Shown here in pieces: positions 17,379 to 24,490 of a DNA stretch of 32,393 nucleotides. Position 1 is the first letter of the stretch; each line of letters begins with the position of its first letter. The notes under the pieces are model-generated. The model ran no database searches, was not told the origin of the DNA, and saw nothing but the letters and a program-made list of their open reading frames with translations. A program made the translations under genes and the position numbers. Source of the DNA: DATKKM01 sp035542855 (GTDB taxonomy: Bacteria; Chloroflexota; Dehalococcoidia; SM23-28-2; RBG-16-64-32); assembly GCA_035542855.1 (NCBI GenBank), contig DATKKM010000067.1, positions 1 to 32,393 on the forward strand, in the 5' to 3' direction.

Positions 17379-18041
17379 ATGGTCTGGGTCGGGCAGTTTG
17401 GCGTCGTTGACGGCGAGGCGCGGGAAGACACGCCCTGGGTGGGCGTCTACCGCGACGAGCACCGCGACGAAGAGGATGTCTCCGATCTCTACGTGCTCGT
17501 CGAGCCGGCGCTGCCCGGCAGCGAGGAGTTCACCGGCGAAATGAAGGACGCCATCGGCGAGAACTTCCACGAATCGAAGCTCTCGCTGACCGGCGGCATG
17601 CTGCGCGCGCTGCGCTCGGCCCACGACAGCCTGCGCGACTGGAACCGCCGCAGCCTGGTACAGCACCGCGTGGCGGCCGGGATCAGCTGCGTGGCGGTGC
17701 AGGGCAACGAGGCCTACCTGGCGCAGGTGGGGCCTTCGCGCGCTGTCTACTTCCATGACGGCAAGCTGCAGGAGATCGAGCCGCAGGTCCCGGAGGCGAA
17801 GGAGGCGCTGGGCCTGGAAGACGAGTTCTACCCGGAGTTCCGCCGCTTCGAGCTCACGCCGGGCGACCGGCTGCTGCTCCTATCGCCGGGGCTCGGCGAG
17901 GCGCTTGCCGGACCGGAGCTGGCCGAGGCGCTGGCGCTGACCGGGGAGCAAGCCCTGCCCGAGATATACCGCCAAGCGCAGGGCCAGCAGAACTGCGCCG
18001 CGGTGCTCGTGGCGGCGACGCCGGCCGGCGATTCCGAATGA
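17379..18041 (+). CDS. degenerate PP2C-like protein, probable pseudophosphatase
   Basis: A 220-residue protein whose second half follows the PP2C/SpoIIE phosphatase order: GISCVAVQGNEAYLAQVG, a serine-arginine step, YFHDGKLQEIEP, ALGLEDEF, FELTPGDRLLLLSPGL, QQNCAAVLVAA. The residues that matter are changed: the usual G-D-S-R is G-P119-S-R, the S-D-G metal motif is S-P170-G, and the D-N-[IV]-T at the end is Q-N-C-A. The N-terminal D-G-x-G-G motif is also absent. I infer a catalytically dead scaffold or sensor. It overlaps tsaD by 4 nt (ATGA), so the two are translated together. The assignment rests on pattern rather than alignment. Confidence 0.65.
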   Translation: MVWVGQFGVVDGEAREDTPWVGVYRDEHRDEEDVSDLYVLVEPALPGSEEFTGEMKDAIGENFHESKLSLTGGMLRALRSAHDSLRDWNRRSLVQHRVAAGISCVAVQGNEAYLAQVGPSRAVYFHDGKLQEIEPQVPEAKEALGLEDEFYPEFRRFELTPGDRLLLLSPGLGEALAGPELAEALALTGEQALPEIYRQAQGQQNCAAVLVAATPAGDSE

Positions 18042-19021
18042 AAGTCCTGGGCATCGAGACCTCCTGCGACGAGACCGCGATCGGCGTCGTCGAGGACGGC
18101 CGGCGCCTGCTCTCCAGCGTCGTCGCCTCACAGGTGGAGATGCACGCGACGTACGGCGGCGTCGTGCCGGAACTGGCCTCCCGACAGCACGTCGGCGCTA
18201 TCATCCCGGTGCTCGACCAGGCGCTGAGAGAGGCCGGCTGCGCGATGGGCGAGATCGACGCCGTGGCGGCGACGTACGGGCCGGGGCTGGCCGGCGCGCT
18301 GCTCGTCGGCTGGAACTTCGCCAAGGCGCTGGCCTACGCGCACGACAAGCCGCTGGCGCCGGTGAACCACCTGGAGGGGCACATTTACGCCGCCTGGCTG
18401 GACCGCGAGGAGCAGGCGAAGTTCCCGGCGCTGGTGCTGATCGTCTCCGGCGGGCACAGCGACGTCGTCCTCATGGAGGGCCACGGCCGCTACCGCCGCC
18501 TGGGCCAGACCGTGGACGACGCGGCGGGCGAGGCGTTCGACAAGGTCGCGCGGCTGCTCGGCCTCGGCTTTCCCGGCGGCCCGGCGATCGACAGGCTGGC
18601 CCGCGATGCCCCAAAGCCTTCGCTGCGGCTGCCACGCGCGCGGCTGGACCAGCCGTACGATTTCAGCTTTAGCGGCCTCAAGACGAAGGTGCAGCAGATC
18701 GTCCGCGGCGATGGTGCGCCGGACGCCCGGGAGCTGGCCGCCGCCTTCCAGGAGTCGGTCGTCGATTCGCTGGTGACGAAGGCCATCGCCGCCGCTGATG
18801 AGAACGAGGCACAGCAGGTCATCCTCTCCGGCGGTGTGGCCGCGAACTCCGCCCTGCGCGCGGAGCTGGTGGAGCGATCGCGGGCGCCGGTGCTGGTGCC
18901 GCCGCCTGCGCTCTGCACGGACAACGGCGCGATGATCGCAGCCTGCGGGTACTACCGGCTGCTGGCGGGGGACGTGGCGCAGCTGGACGCGGATGTCGCG
19001 CCGGGGCTCGTTATCGGGTAG
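18038..19021 (+). CDS. tsaD: tRNA N6-adenosine threonylcarbamoyltransferase
   Basis: A 327-residue TsaD/Kae1/Gcp protein, transferring threonylcarbamoyl from TC-AMP to A37 of ANN-decoding tRNAs. Seen: MKVLGIETSCDETAIGVV, VVPELASRQHVGAIIPVL, the metal site NHLEGHIYA (His-x4-His), VSGGHSDVVLM, GEAFDKVARLLGLGFPGGP, and VILSGGVAANSALRAEL with the nucleotide-binding loop. Length is normal. The partners TsaB, TsaC and TsaE are not in the window. The stop TAG is in a GTAG at the edge of an intergenic palindrome region. Confidence 0.95.
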   Translation: MKVLGIETSCDETAIGVVEDGRRLLSSVVASQVEMHATYGGVVPELASRQHVGAIIPVLDQALREAGCAMGEIDAVAATYGPGLAGALLVGWNFAKALAYAHDKPLAPVNHLEGHIYAAWLDREEQAKFPALVLIVSGGHSDVVLMEGHGRYRRLGQTVDDAAGEAFDKVARLLGLGFPGGPAIDRLARDAPKPSLRLPRARLDQPYDFSFSGLKTKVQQIVRGDGAPDARELAAAFQESVVDSLVTKAIAAADENEAQQVILSGGVAANSALRAELVERSRAPVLVPPPALCTDNGAMIAACGYYRLLAGDVAQLDADVAPGLVIG

Positions 19022-19105
19022 CGCCCGGCGCGTCGCCCCCGGCCGGACAGAGCGCTCCCTGCACATCCCACCCCGGGCGGAAAGAGCTGAAGCTCTGTCC
19101 CTACG
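19018..19105. repeat. intergenic palindrome region after tsaD
   Basis: It begins at the GTAG that contains the tsaD stop. It ends with a CTGAAG-type hairpin at 19079-19100 (5-bp core AGAGC-TGAA-GCTCT plus outer pairs) and CCCTACG. The run CCCCGGGCGGA before the hairpin also precedes the hairpin at 12552, so the two copies are clearly homologous. Confidence 0.6.
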
Positions 19106-19120
19106 TTGGGCCGCGGCAGA

Positions 19121-20341
19121 TTAGTAGTAGTCCGGGCAGAACGGCGCGTCGGCCACCGCGAAGAGCTGCTCCATCTCCGGCAGCGCCTCCGGCCGGTTCA
19201 GCCGCGCGAAGCCGGTGGTCACGGCGACGGCCGGGCGGAGGAAGCCGGTGAACAGCGCCGCCAGCGCGTTGGCGTCCATCTCCACGTCCGGCGCGGCGTT
19301 TGTGCGCTCGGCGCGGGTCTGGCCCTCCGCGCCTTCGATGCGCCAGGCGCCGTCGTTCCAGGGCAGGTGGCGGTCGCTGATCCGCGCGACGACGGACGCC
19401 GGCCGCGTCCCCAGGTAAGGCCGCTGCTCGAACGCCTTCTCCACGTCGACGACGCGGATCATCGCGCCGTCCGGCTCCCGCGTCTGGACGTTGAACGGGT
19501 CGTCGCAGATGTGGCGGAAGGGGTCCGCCGGGTGCATCTCCACCGATATCTTCTCAGCCAGGTCGTGGGTCAGCATGTGCTCCCAGAGGCCGACGTAGGC
19601 GTCCGAGGTCAGGGCGACGAAATCGCGGATCCAGACCTCCTGCGGGATCCACTGCCCGGCCGGCGCCATGTTGCGGTTCGTGTAGGCGACGTAGCCCTGG
19701 TCGGCGCCGTCGCGGTCCACCCAGACGACCGCGTCGTAGTCGACGAACTTGTCCCGTTCGAAGTGGCCGAGGACCGCGTACTTCCACCACTGCTCGCCGC
19801 GCAAGAACGGCCCGTTCGCGTTGCGGTGCTTCTCCTGGAAGAGCCTGTCCACGCGCTGCCAGTCCGCTTCGCCCACGCCGTCCGTGTGCCCGCCCGCGCT
19901 GCGGAACCGCAGGCGCACGTCCTTCGGGCCGAAGCTGTAGGCGATCTTCGACTCGCCGCGCTCCCAGCCAAAGCGGCGGTACAGCGAATCGTGCGGCGTG
20001 TGCAGCCCGGAGAGCACCTGGTTCCGCTCACGCATCTTCTCCATCGCCAGCACCAGCAGCCGCGCGACGAGGCCGCGTCGCCGGTACGGTGCCAGGCACG
20101 ATACCGGGCCGACCGCGCCGAATCCCATCTTCGCGCCATGCATGCGGCGCACATGCGGCACCGTGCGCACCGCCGCCACGATCCTGCCGTCCACCTCGGC
20201 GACGACGGTCCAGTCCGGCGGGATGAGGTCGCGCGTGATGGCGTCGCGCTCCGGCGAGGGCTTGTTGTAGAAGGCCCGCGCCTCAACGTTCCCGACCTGC
20301 TCGTAGTCGTCGGCGGTCATCTGGCGGAATTCGATAGCCAC
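19121..20341 (-). CDS. Eis-like GNAT N-acetyltransferase
   Basis: A 406-residue protein with the Eis layout: N-terminal GNAT domain (IEFRQMTADDYEQVGNVEARA; acetyl-CoA region FGAVGPVSCLAPYRRRGLVARLL, split here across its R-R-x-G-L motif), a second GNAT-like domain (about 180-300), and an SCP2-like C-terminal domain ending FCPDYY. In mycobacterial Eis the C-terminal carboxylate acts in catalysis; the aromatic C-terminus is kept here. The substrate may be an amine or an aminoglycoside; resistance cannot be claimed from sequence. The longest frame starts at ATG 20350, but that ATG lies in the -10 box TAGAAT. The GTG at 20341, 7 nt after the box, is the more likely start, giving MAIEFRQ. Confidence 0.82.
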   Translation of the reverse strand: MAIEFRQMTADDYEQVGNVEARAFYNKPSPERDAITRDLIPPDWTVVAEVDGRIVAAVRTVPHVRRMHGAKMGFGAVGPVSCLAPYRRRGLVARLLVLAMEKMRERNQVLSGLHTPHDSLYRRFGWERGESKIAYSFGPKDVRLRFRSAGGHTDGVGEADWQRVDRLFQEKHRNANGPFLRGEQWWKYAVLGHFERDKFVDYDAVVWVDRDGADQGYVAYTNRNMAPAGQWIPQEVWIRDFVALTSDAYVGLWEHMLTHDLAEKISVEMHPADPFRHICDDPFNVQTREPDGAMIRVVDVEKAFEQRPYLGTRPASVVARISDRHLPWNDGAWRIEGAEGQTRAERTNAAPDVEMDANALAALFTGFLRPAVAVTTGFARLNRPEALPEMEQLFAVADAPFCPDYY

Positions 20342-20348
20342 GAGCGCC

Positions 20349-20357
20349 ATTCTAGCA
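20349..20357 (-). promoter_or_regulatory. extended -10 promoter, leaderless start of the Eis-like gene
   Basis: On the minus strand TGC-TAGAAT (20357-20349) is followed after 7 nt by GTG at 20341. The box contains the first bases of the ATG at 20350, which would then be outside the mRNA. Confidence 0.58.
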
Positions 20358-20421
20358 GCGGGCGGGGAGAACCGGGCGGCCTCGCCGAGCGTTGTTCCAG
20401 TGTTCTATTGTTGATCTCGCC

Positions 20422-21816
20422 ATGCGCCGTACCGCAGCCGTCGTCGCCGCCCGCACCGCCGCCGGTCTGAGCCGGCGTTTTCGGGCCGGCGGGGGCACCG
20501 CTTTCCCCGGACTCATCGCCGAGCGGATCGATCCCGGTATTGTTCGCGACCTGGCCTCGAAGCTCGGGGCCGGCAGCGTGCTGGTCACAGGCACGAACGG
20601 CAAGACGACGACGACGCGTCTGCTGCGCAGTGTGGTGCAGGCGGCCGGGCTACGGACCGTCGCCAACCGGGAAGGGTCGAACATGATGCGCGGCGTGGCG
20701 GCCGCGCTGGCCGAAGCGTCCACCTGGGACGGCCGCTTGCGCCAGGCCCGGAAGGCGATCGGCGTCTTCGAAGTCGACGAGGCGACGATGCCGCTGGTGG
20801 CGGACGCCGTCCGGCCGCGTGCTGTCGTCTTCACGAACCTCTTCCGCGACCAGCTGGACCGCTACGGCGAGGTGGAGACGGTGGCCGGCGTCTGGCGCCG
20901 CGCGATCAGCGGCTTCCCGCCCGGCGTGACGCTGGCCCTCAACGCCGACGATCCCTCCGTCGCCTCGCTGCGGGAGGGTGCGCGCGGCCCGGTCATCACT
21001 TTCGGGCTGGACGACACGTCGCTGGCGGCGGGCGAGATTGAGCACGCGGCGGACGCCCGCTGGTGCCCGAAGTGCGGCGCGGAGTTGGAGTACGACGCGG
21101 TGTTCTACGGCCACATCGGCCACTGGCGCTGCCCGGCGAAGGATAACGCCCGCCCGAATCCGGAGGTCGCCTGCACCAGCGCCGCCACCACGGACGCCGG
21201 CCTTGACCTCGCGGTCCGCACGCCGTCCGGCGCGATCGACGTCCGGCTGCCGCTGACCGGCACCTATAACGTCTACAACGCGCTCGCCGCGGCGGCAGCC
21301 GGGGTGGCGCTGGGCGTCGAGCCGGCCGCGATCGAGCGCGGTCTGGCCTCCGCCGGGGCGGCCTTCGGGCGGCAGGAGCGCTTCGAGATCGATGGGCGCA
21401 CTGTGCACGTGCTGCTCGCCAAGAACCCGGCGGGGGCGAACCAGTCCATCCGCACGATCATCGCCAGCGGCGAGCCGTTCGGCCTCGTCGCGCTGCTGAA
21501 CGACAACATCGCCGACGGGCGCGACATCTCCTGGATCTGGGACGTCGACTTTGAGTTGCTGGCCGGCCACCTGCGCTCGCTGACGGTCTCCGGGGTCCGC
21601 GCCTGGGACATGGCGCTGCGCCTGAAGTACGCGGGCCTGGGCGAGCGCCCGGACGTGGAGCACGACACCGCGCGGGCGCTGCGTTCGGCGATCCGGCGCG
21701 CGCCGGCGGGCGGCAGCGTCTACGTGCTGCCGACGTACACGGCGATGCTGGAGGCGCGCAACATCCTGGGCCGCTGGGCCGGGCGGGGCGCCTTCTGGGA
21801 GGCCGACGGCCGATGA
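20422..21816 (+). CDS. murT: lipid II isoglutaminyl synthase subunit MurT
   Basis: A 464-residue Mur-ligase-like protein that, with GatD, amidates the alpha-carboxyl of D-Glu in lipid II to D-isoglutamine. Seen: P-loop VLVTGTNGKTTTTRLL (about 53-68), REGSNMMRGVAAALAE, EVDEATMP, FTNLFRDQLDRYGEV, a Cys ribbon typical of MurT (RWCPKCGAELEYD...HWRCP), LTGTYNVYNALAAAAAG, and the C-terminal DUF1727 domain with DISWIWDVDFELL holding the conserved Asp. The longer frame from 20392 is rejected because the sequence upstream of 20422 is promoter-like (TATTGT at 20406) and adds an unrelated N-terminus. It overlaps gatD by 4 nt. Confidence 0.92.
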   Translation: MRRTAAVVAARTAAGLSRRFRAGGGTAFPGLIAERIDPGIVRDLASKLGAGSVLVTGTNGKTTTTRLLRSVVQAAGLRTVANREGSNMMRGVAAALAEASTWDGRLRQARKAIGVFEVDEATMPLVADAVRPRAVVFTNLFRDQLDRYGEVETVAGVWRRAISGFPPGVTLALNADDPSVASLREGARGPVITFGLDDTSLAAGEIEHAADARWCPKCGAELEYDAVFYGHIGHWRCPAKDNARPNPEVACTSAATTDAGLDLAVRTPSGAIDVRLPLTGTYNVYNALAAAAAGVALGVEPAAIERGLASAGAAFGRQERFEIDGRTVHVLLAKNPAGANQSIRTIIASGEPFGLVALLNDNIADGRDISWIWDVDFELLAGHLRSLTVSGVRAWDMALRLKYAGLGERPDVEHDTARALRSAIRRAPAGGSVYVLPTYTAMLEARNILGRWAGRGAFWEADGR

Positions 21817-22568
21817 AGCTCTGGCTGGCCCACCTCTACCCGAAGCTGATGAACATCTACGGCGACCGCGGCAACATCATCACGCTGCGACGCCGCTGCG
21901 AGGCCCGCGGAATCGAGTTCGAGGTGACGGAGCTGGAGATCGGCGACAAGTTCGTGCCGGAAGCCTACGACATGGCGTTCATGGGCGGTGCTCAGGACGT
22001 GGAGCAGCGCCGCGTGGCCGAGGACTTTCGCGCCATCAAGGGCGAGCCGCTCCGCGAGGCTGTCGAGGCGGGGTTCGTCTTCCTGGCGGTGTGCGGCGGC
22101 TACCAGCTGGCGGGCAACTACTACCGCGGCGCGGACGGCGAGGAGATGGCCGGCGCCGGCATCCTGGACCTGCACACCGTCCACCCCGGCCCGCAGGCCA
22201 AGCGCTTCATCGGCAACGTGGTGGCGGACTGGAACGGGACTACGCTCGTCGGCTTCGAGAACCACGGCGGGCGGACGTACCTGGGCGCGGGCGCGCGGCC
22301 GCTGGCGCGCATAGTCACAGGCAACGGCAACAACGGCGATGGCTGGGAGGGCGCAGTCTACCGCAACACGTTCGGGACGTACCTGCACGGCGCCCTGCTG
22401 CCCAAGAACCCGCGCTTCGCGGACCACCTCATCGCACTCGCGCTTGGCCGCCGCTACGACGTCGTCACGCTGGACCCGCTCGATGATAAGGTGGAAGACG
22501 CCGCCCACGCTGAAGCCCTGCGGTTATCCACACGGCGAAGTATCATGCCCTTCGGAGGACGCCGATGA
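21813..22568 (+). CDS. gatD: lipid II isoglutaminyl synthase glutaminase subunit GatD
   Basis: A 251-residue class I glutamine amidotransferase (CobB/CobQ-like) that supplies ammonia to MurT. The nucleophile is Cys94 in FLAVCGGYQLAG and the catalytic His192 is in GTYLHGALLP; both match the positions of the S. aureus enzyme. The start MKLWLAHLYPKLMNIYGDRGN is typical. It is coupled to murT (ATGA overlap) and to the next gene (ATGA overlap at 22565). The presence of the pair implies an amidated peptidoglycan and hence a real cell wall. Confidence 0.93.
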   Translation: MKLWLAHLYPKLMNIYGDRGNIITLRRRCEARGIEFEVTELEIGDKFVPEAYDMAFMGGAQDVEQRRVAEDFRAIKGEPLREAVEAGFVFLAVCGGYQLAGNYYRGADGEEMAGAGILDLHTVHPGPQAKRFIGNVVADWNGTTLVGFENHGGRTYLGAGARPLARIVTGNGNNGDGWEGAVYRNTFGTYLHGALLPKNPRFADHLIALALGRRYDVVTLDPLDDKVEDAAHAEALRLSTRRSIMPFGGRR

Positions 22569-22777
22569 GACAGCAGACCACCCTGGAAGCCCCGGACATC
22601 TCCTGCGACCACTGCATCCAGACAATCCACAAGGCCGTCGAGGCTCTCCCCGGCGTGCACTTCATCTCCGGCGAGCCCGAACGCAAGCAGGTGATCGTGG
22701 AGTACGACCCGGACGAGACCGCCCTGGACCTGATCGAGTCGGTGATGGAGGTGGAGGGCTATCCGGTCAAGAAGTAG
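22565..22777 (+). CDS. CopZ-like heavy-metal-associated (HMA) domain protein
   Basis: A 70-residue single HMA domain with the fold order MRQQTTLEAPDISCDHCIQT, VIVEYDPDETALDLI, EVEGYPVKK. The metal site is Cys-Asp-His-Cys in place of the common CxxC with two hydrophobic residues. It probably carries Cu(I) or another soft metal to an ATPase or enzyme, but no copper ATPase is nearby. The gene overlaps gatD by 4 nt and has GGAGG 6 nt upstream of ATG. Its last bases overlap the probable start of the next gene. Confidence 0.85.
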   Translation: MRQQTTLEAPDISCDHCIQTIHKAVEALPGVHFISGEPERKQVIVEYDPDETALDLIESVMEVEGYPVKK

Positions 22778-23732
22778 CGCCCGCCTCACGCTGGCACTGG
22801 CGGCGGTCCTCGCGGCCGCCGTCTTGTTCTCTGCGGCCTGCAGCGGCGGCTCGGACGCGCAGACGCCCTCGCAGACGCCCACGCTCTCCGCGCCGACGCG
22901 CACGGCTACGCCAGCCAGCCCGACGCCCTCTCCGGCTCCGACGCCGGGTCCGCTCCTGTACACGGTGAAGGACGGCGACGTCCTGGGCGCGATCGCCGAT
23001 CAGTTCGGCGTCAGCGCGGAGGAGCTTGCCCGGGCCAACCAGCTGGCCGACGCCGCATCGCTCTCGGTGGGCCAGGTGCTGGTCATCCCCGGCCAGACGG
23101 CAACGCCGCGTCCGACCCCGGGCCCGACGACGGCTTCGACGGACAACCTGCTGGGGATGCACCTGATCATGCCGGTGGCGGGGGCCTGCCTCACCCCGGA
23201 CGACGACCAGATGCCAAACGCACCGCGCGACTACCGCGCGGGCATCCACGAAGGGGTGGACTTCTTCACCAGCTACGCCTGCGTGGATGTGCCGAGGGAC
23301 CTGCCCGCCCTGGCCGTGGCCGGCGGGACGGTGATGCGCGCCGACCACGACTACCGGCCGCTGACACAGGCCCAGATCGACGAGCTGGAGACGGAGTCGG
23401 CGGCGCAGGGCTACACGAGCGAAGGCACGCTCGACAAGTTCCGCGGAAGGCAGGTCTGGATAGACCACGGGAACGGGATCGTCACCCGCTACTGTCACCT
23501 GGACGGTGTGCCGAAGGAGATACAGGTCGGCTCGAAGGTCAAGCAGGGCGACACCGTGGGATACATCGGCGATACGGGCACGCCGGAGTCGGCCTCCAAC
23601 CCGGACTTCGAGATCCACCTGCACTTCGAGATCCGTGTCGGCGACACGTTCCTCGGCGCCGGCCTCGACCCGGCCCAGACGCGCGCCGTCTACGAGGCGG
23701 TGTTCGGGATCACGCCCAGCGCCGCGCCTTAA
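22761..23732 (+). CDS. LysM and M23 metallopeptidase lipoprotein with unclear start codon
   Basis: An envelope peptidoglycan hydrolase. LysM: YTVKDGDVLGAIADQFGVSA to LSVGQVLVIPGQ. M23 domain: HEGVDFF (zinc His and Asp), VWIDHGNGIVTRYCHLDGV, GYIGDTGTPE, and the zinc motif HLHFEI. All metal ligands are present, so it should be active. A Thr/Pro linker precedes LysM. The first canonical start is TTG 22824, but the same frame upstream encodes RSRSSARLTLALAAVLAAAV followed by LFSAAC, a perfect signal peptide ending in a Cys. No ATG/GTG/TTG exists for it after the in-frame stop; ATC 22761 (3 nt after GGAGG) or CTG 22791/22797 are the only candidates. Coordinates assume ATC. A frameshift or assembly error is possible. 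Confidence 0.72.
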   Translation: MRSRSSARLTLALAAVLAAAVLFSAACSGGSDAQTPSQTPTLSAPTRTATPASPTPSPAPTPGPLLYTVKDGDVLGAIADQFGVSAEELARANQLADAASLSVGQVLVIPGQTATPRPTPGPTTASTDNLLGMHLIMPVAGACLTPDDDQMPNAPRDYRAGIHEGVDFFTSYACVDVPRDLPALAVAGGTVMRADHDYRPLTQAQIDELETESAAQGYTSEGTLDKFRGRQVWIDHGNGIVTRYCHLDGVPKEIQVGSKVKQGDTVGYIGDTGTPESASNPDFEIHLHFEIRVGDTFLGAGLDPAQTRAVYEAVFGITPSAAP

Positions 23733-23770
23733 GGTTCTTTAGGCGCGGGCAGCGTATCCTAGACGGGCCA

Positions 23771-24490
23771 ATGAGTGACACCGCTAACACCGGCGACGGT
23801 ATCGCGACGCGCGGCTCGCGGATGAACGCGCGCAGCTTTATCCGCCGAGTCGTATATCCCGTCGCCGTGATCGTGGCCATCGCCGGCGTGATCTGGTGGA
23901 TAGAGAACCGCAACAACGACTCGGTCGCGCCGTCCGGAAGCGAGTACGGCGCGCGGCAGATCGATCCGAAGCTTGTGCCGGACGGCCTGGAGGTCGGCAC
24001 GGAGGAAGGTCAGGTCGCTCCTGACTTCGAGCTGGAGAGCCTGGACGGCGGCGAGTCCTGGCTGACAGACTTCCGCGGCCACCCGGTGGTGCTGAACTTC
24101 TGGGCCACCTGGTGCCAGCCCTGCCGCCAGGAGATGCCGCAGCTGGTCAACGCCTACGACAGGTACAAGGCCGACGGGCTCGTCGTGATCGGGCTGAACC
24201 TGCAGGAAGGGAAGGACCTCATCACCCCCTTCGCCACGGACTATGGGATCGGCTATCCGGTGCTGATCGACCGCGATGGCGACACTTCGGACGAGTACCA
24301 CCTCCTCGGGCTGCCGACGACGTACTTCATCGACGCCAACGGGGTGATTCAGAGCGTCTACCGCGGCCCGCTGCAGGACAAGCAGCAGGACACCAACGTC
24401 CAGGGCGCCATTGGCGAGACGGATTTGCAACAGGGCATCGACAAGATCATGGCGGTCCCCGCGGCCTCCGGAGCCAGCGGTGGAAGCTAA
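23771..24490 (+). CDS. TlpA/ResA-like thiol-disulfide oxidoreductase
   Basis: A 239-residue membrane-anchored thioredoxin-fold protein. One transmembrane anchor lies at about residues 28-44 (VVYPVAVIVAIAGVIWW). The thioredoxin domain starts at about 80 (VAPDFELESLDGG) with the active site W114-C-Q-P-C118 and the cis-Pro loop GLPTTYFID. This is the ResA/CcmG type that reduces apocytochrome c cysteines outside the membrane. Its place directly before resB supports that role. Its last 11 nt overlap the resB start. Confidence 0.88.
   Translation: MSDTANTGDGIATRGSRMNARSFIRRVVYPVAVIVAIAGVIWWIENRNNDSVAPSGSEYGARQIDPKLVPDGLEVGTEEGQVAPDFELESLDGGESWLTDFRGHPVVLNFWATWCQPCRQEMPQLVNAYDRYKADGLVVIGLNLQEGKDLITPFATDYGIGYPVLIDRDGDTSDEYHLLGLPTTYFIDANGVIQSVYRGPLQDKQQDTNVQGAIGETDLQQGIDKIMAVPAASGASGGS

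Noticed and set aside
19121..20341. Eis-like gene as an antibiotic resistance determinant
   Set aside because: Family membership alone does not show aminoglycoside acetylation; many homologues have other amine substrates.
19106..20470. Open frame of 454 codons on the plus strand opposite the Eis-like gene
   Set aside because: It runs through a repeat region and the divergent promoter, and it is antisense to a conserved protein.
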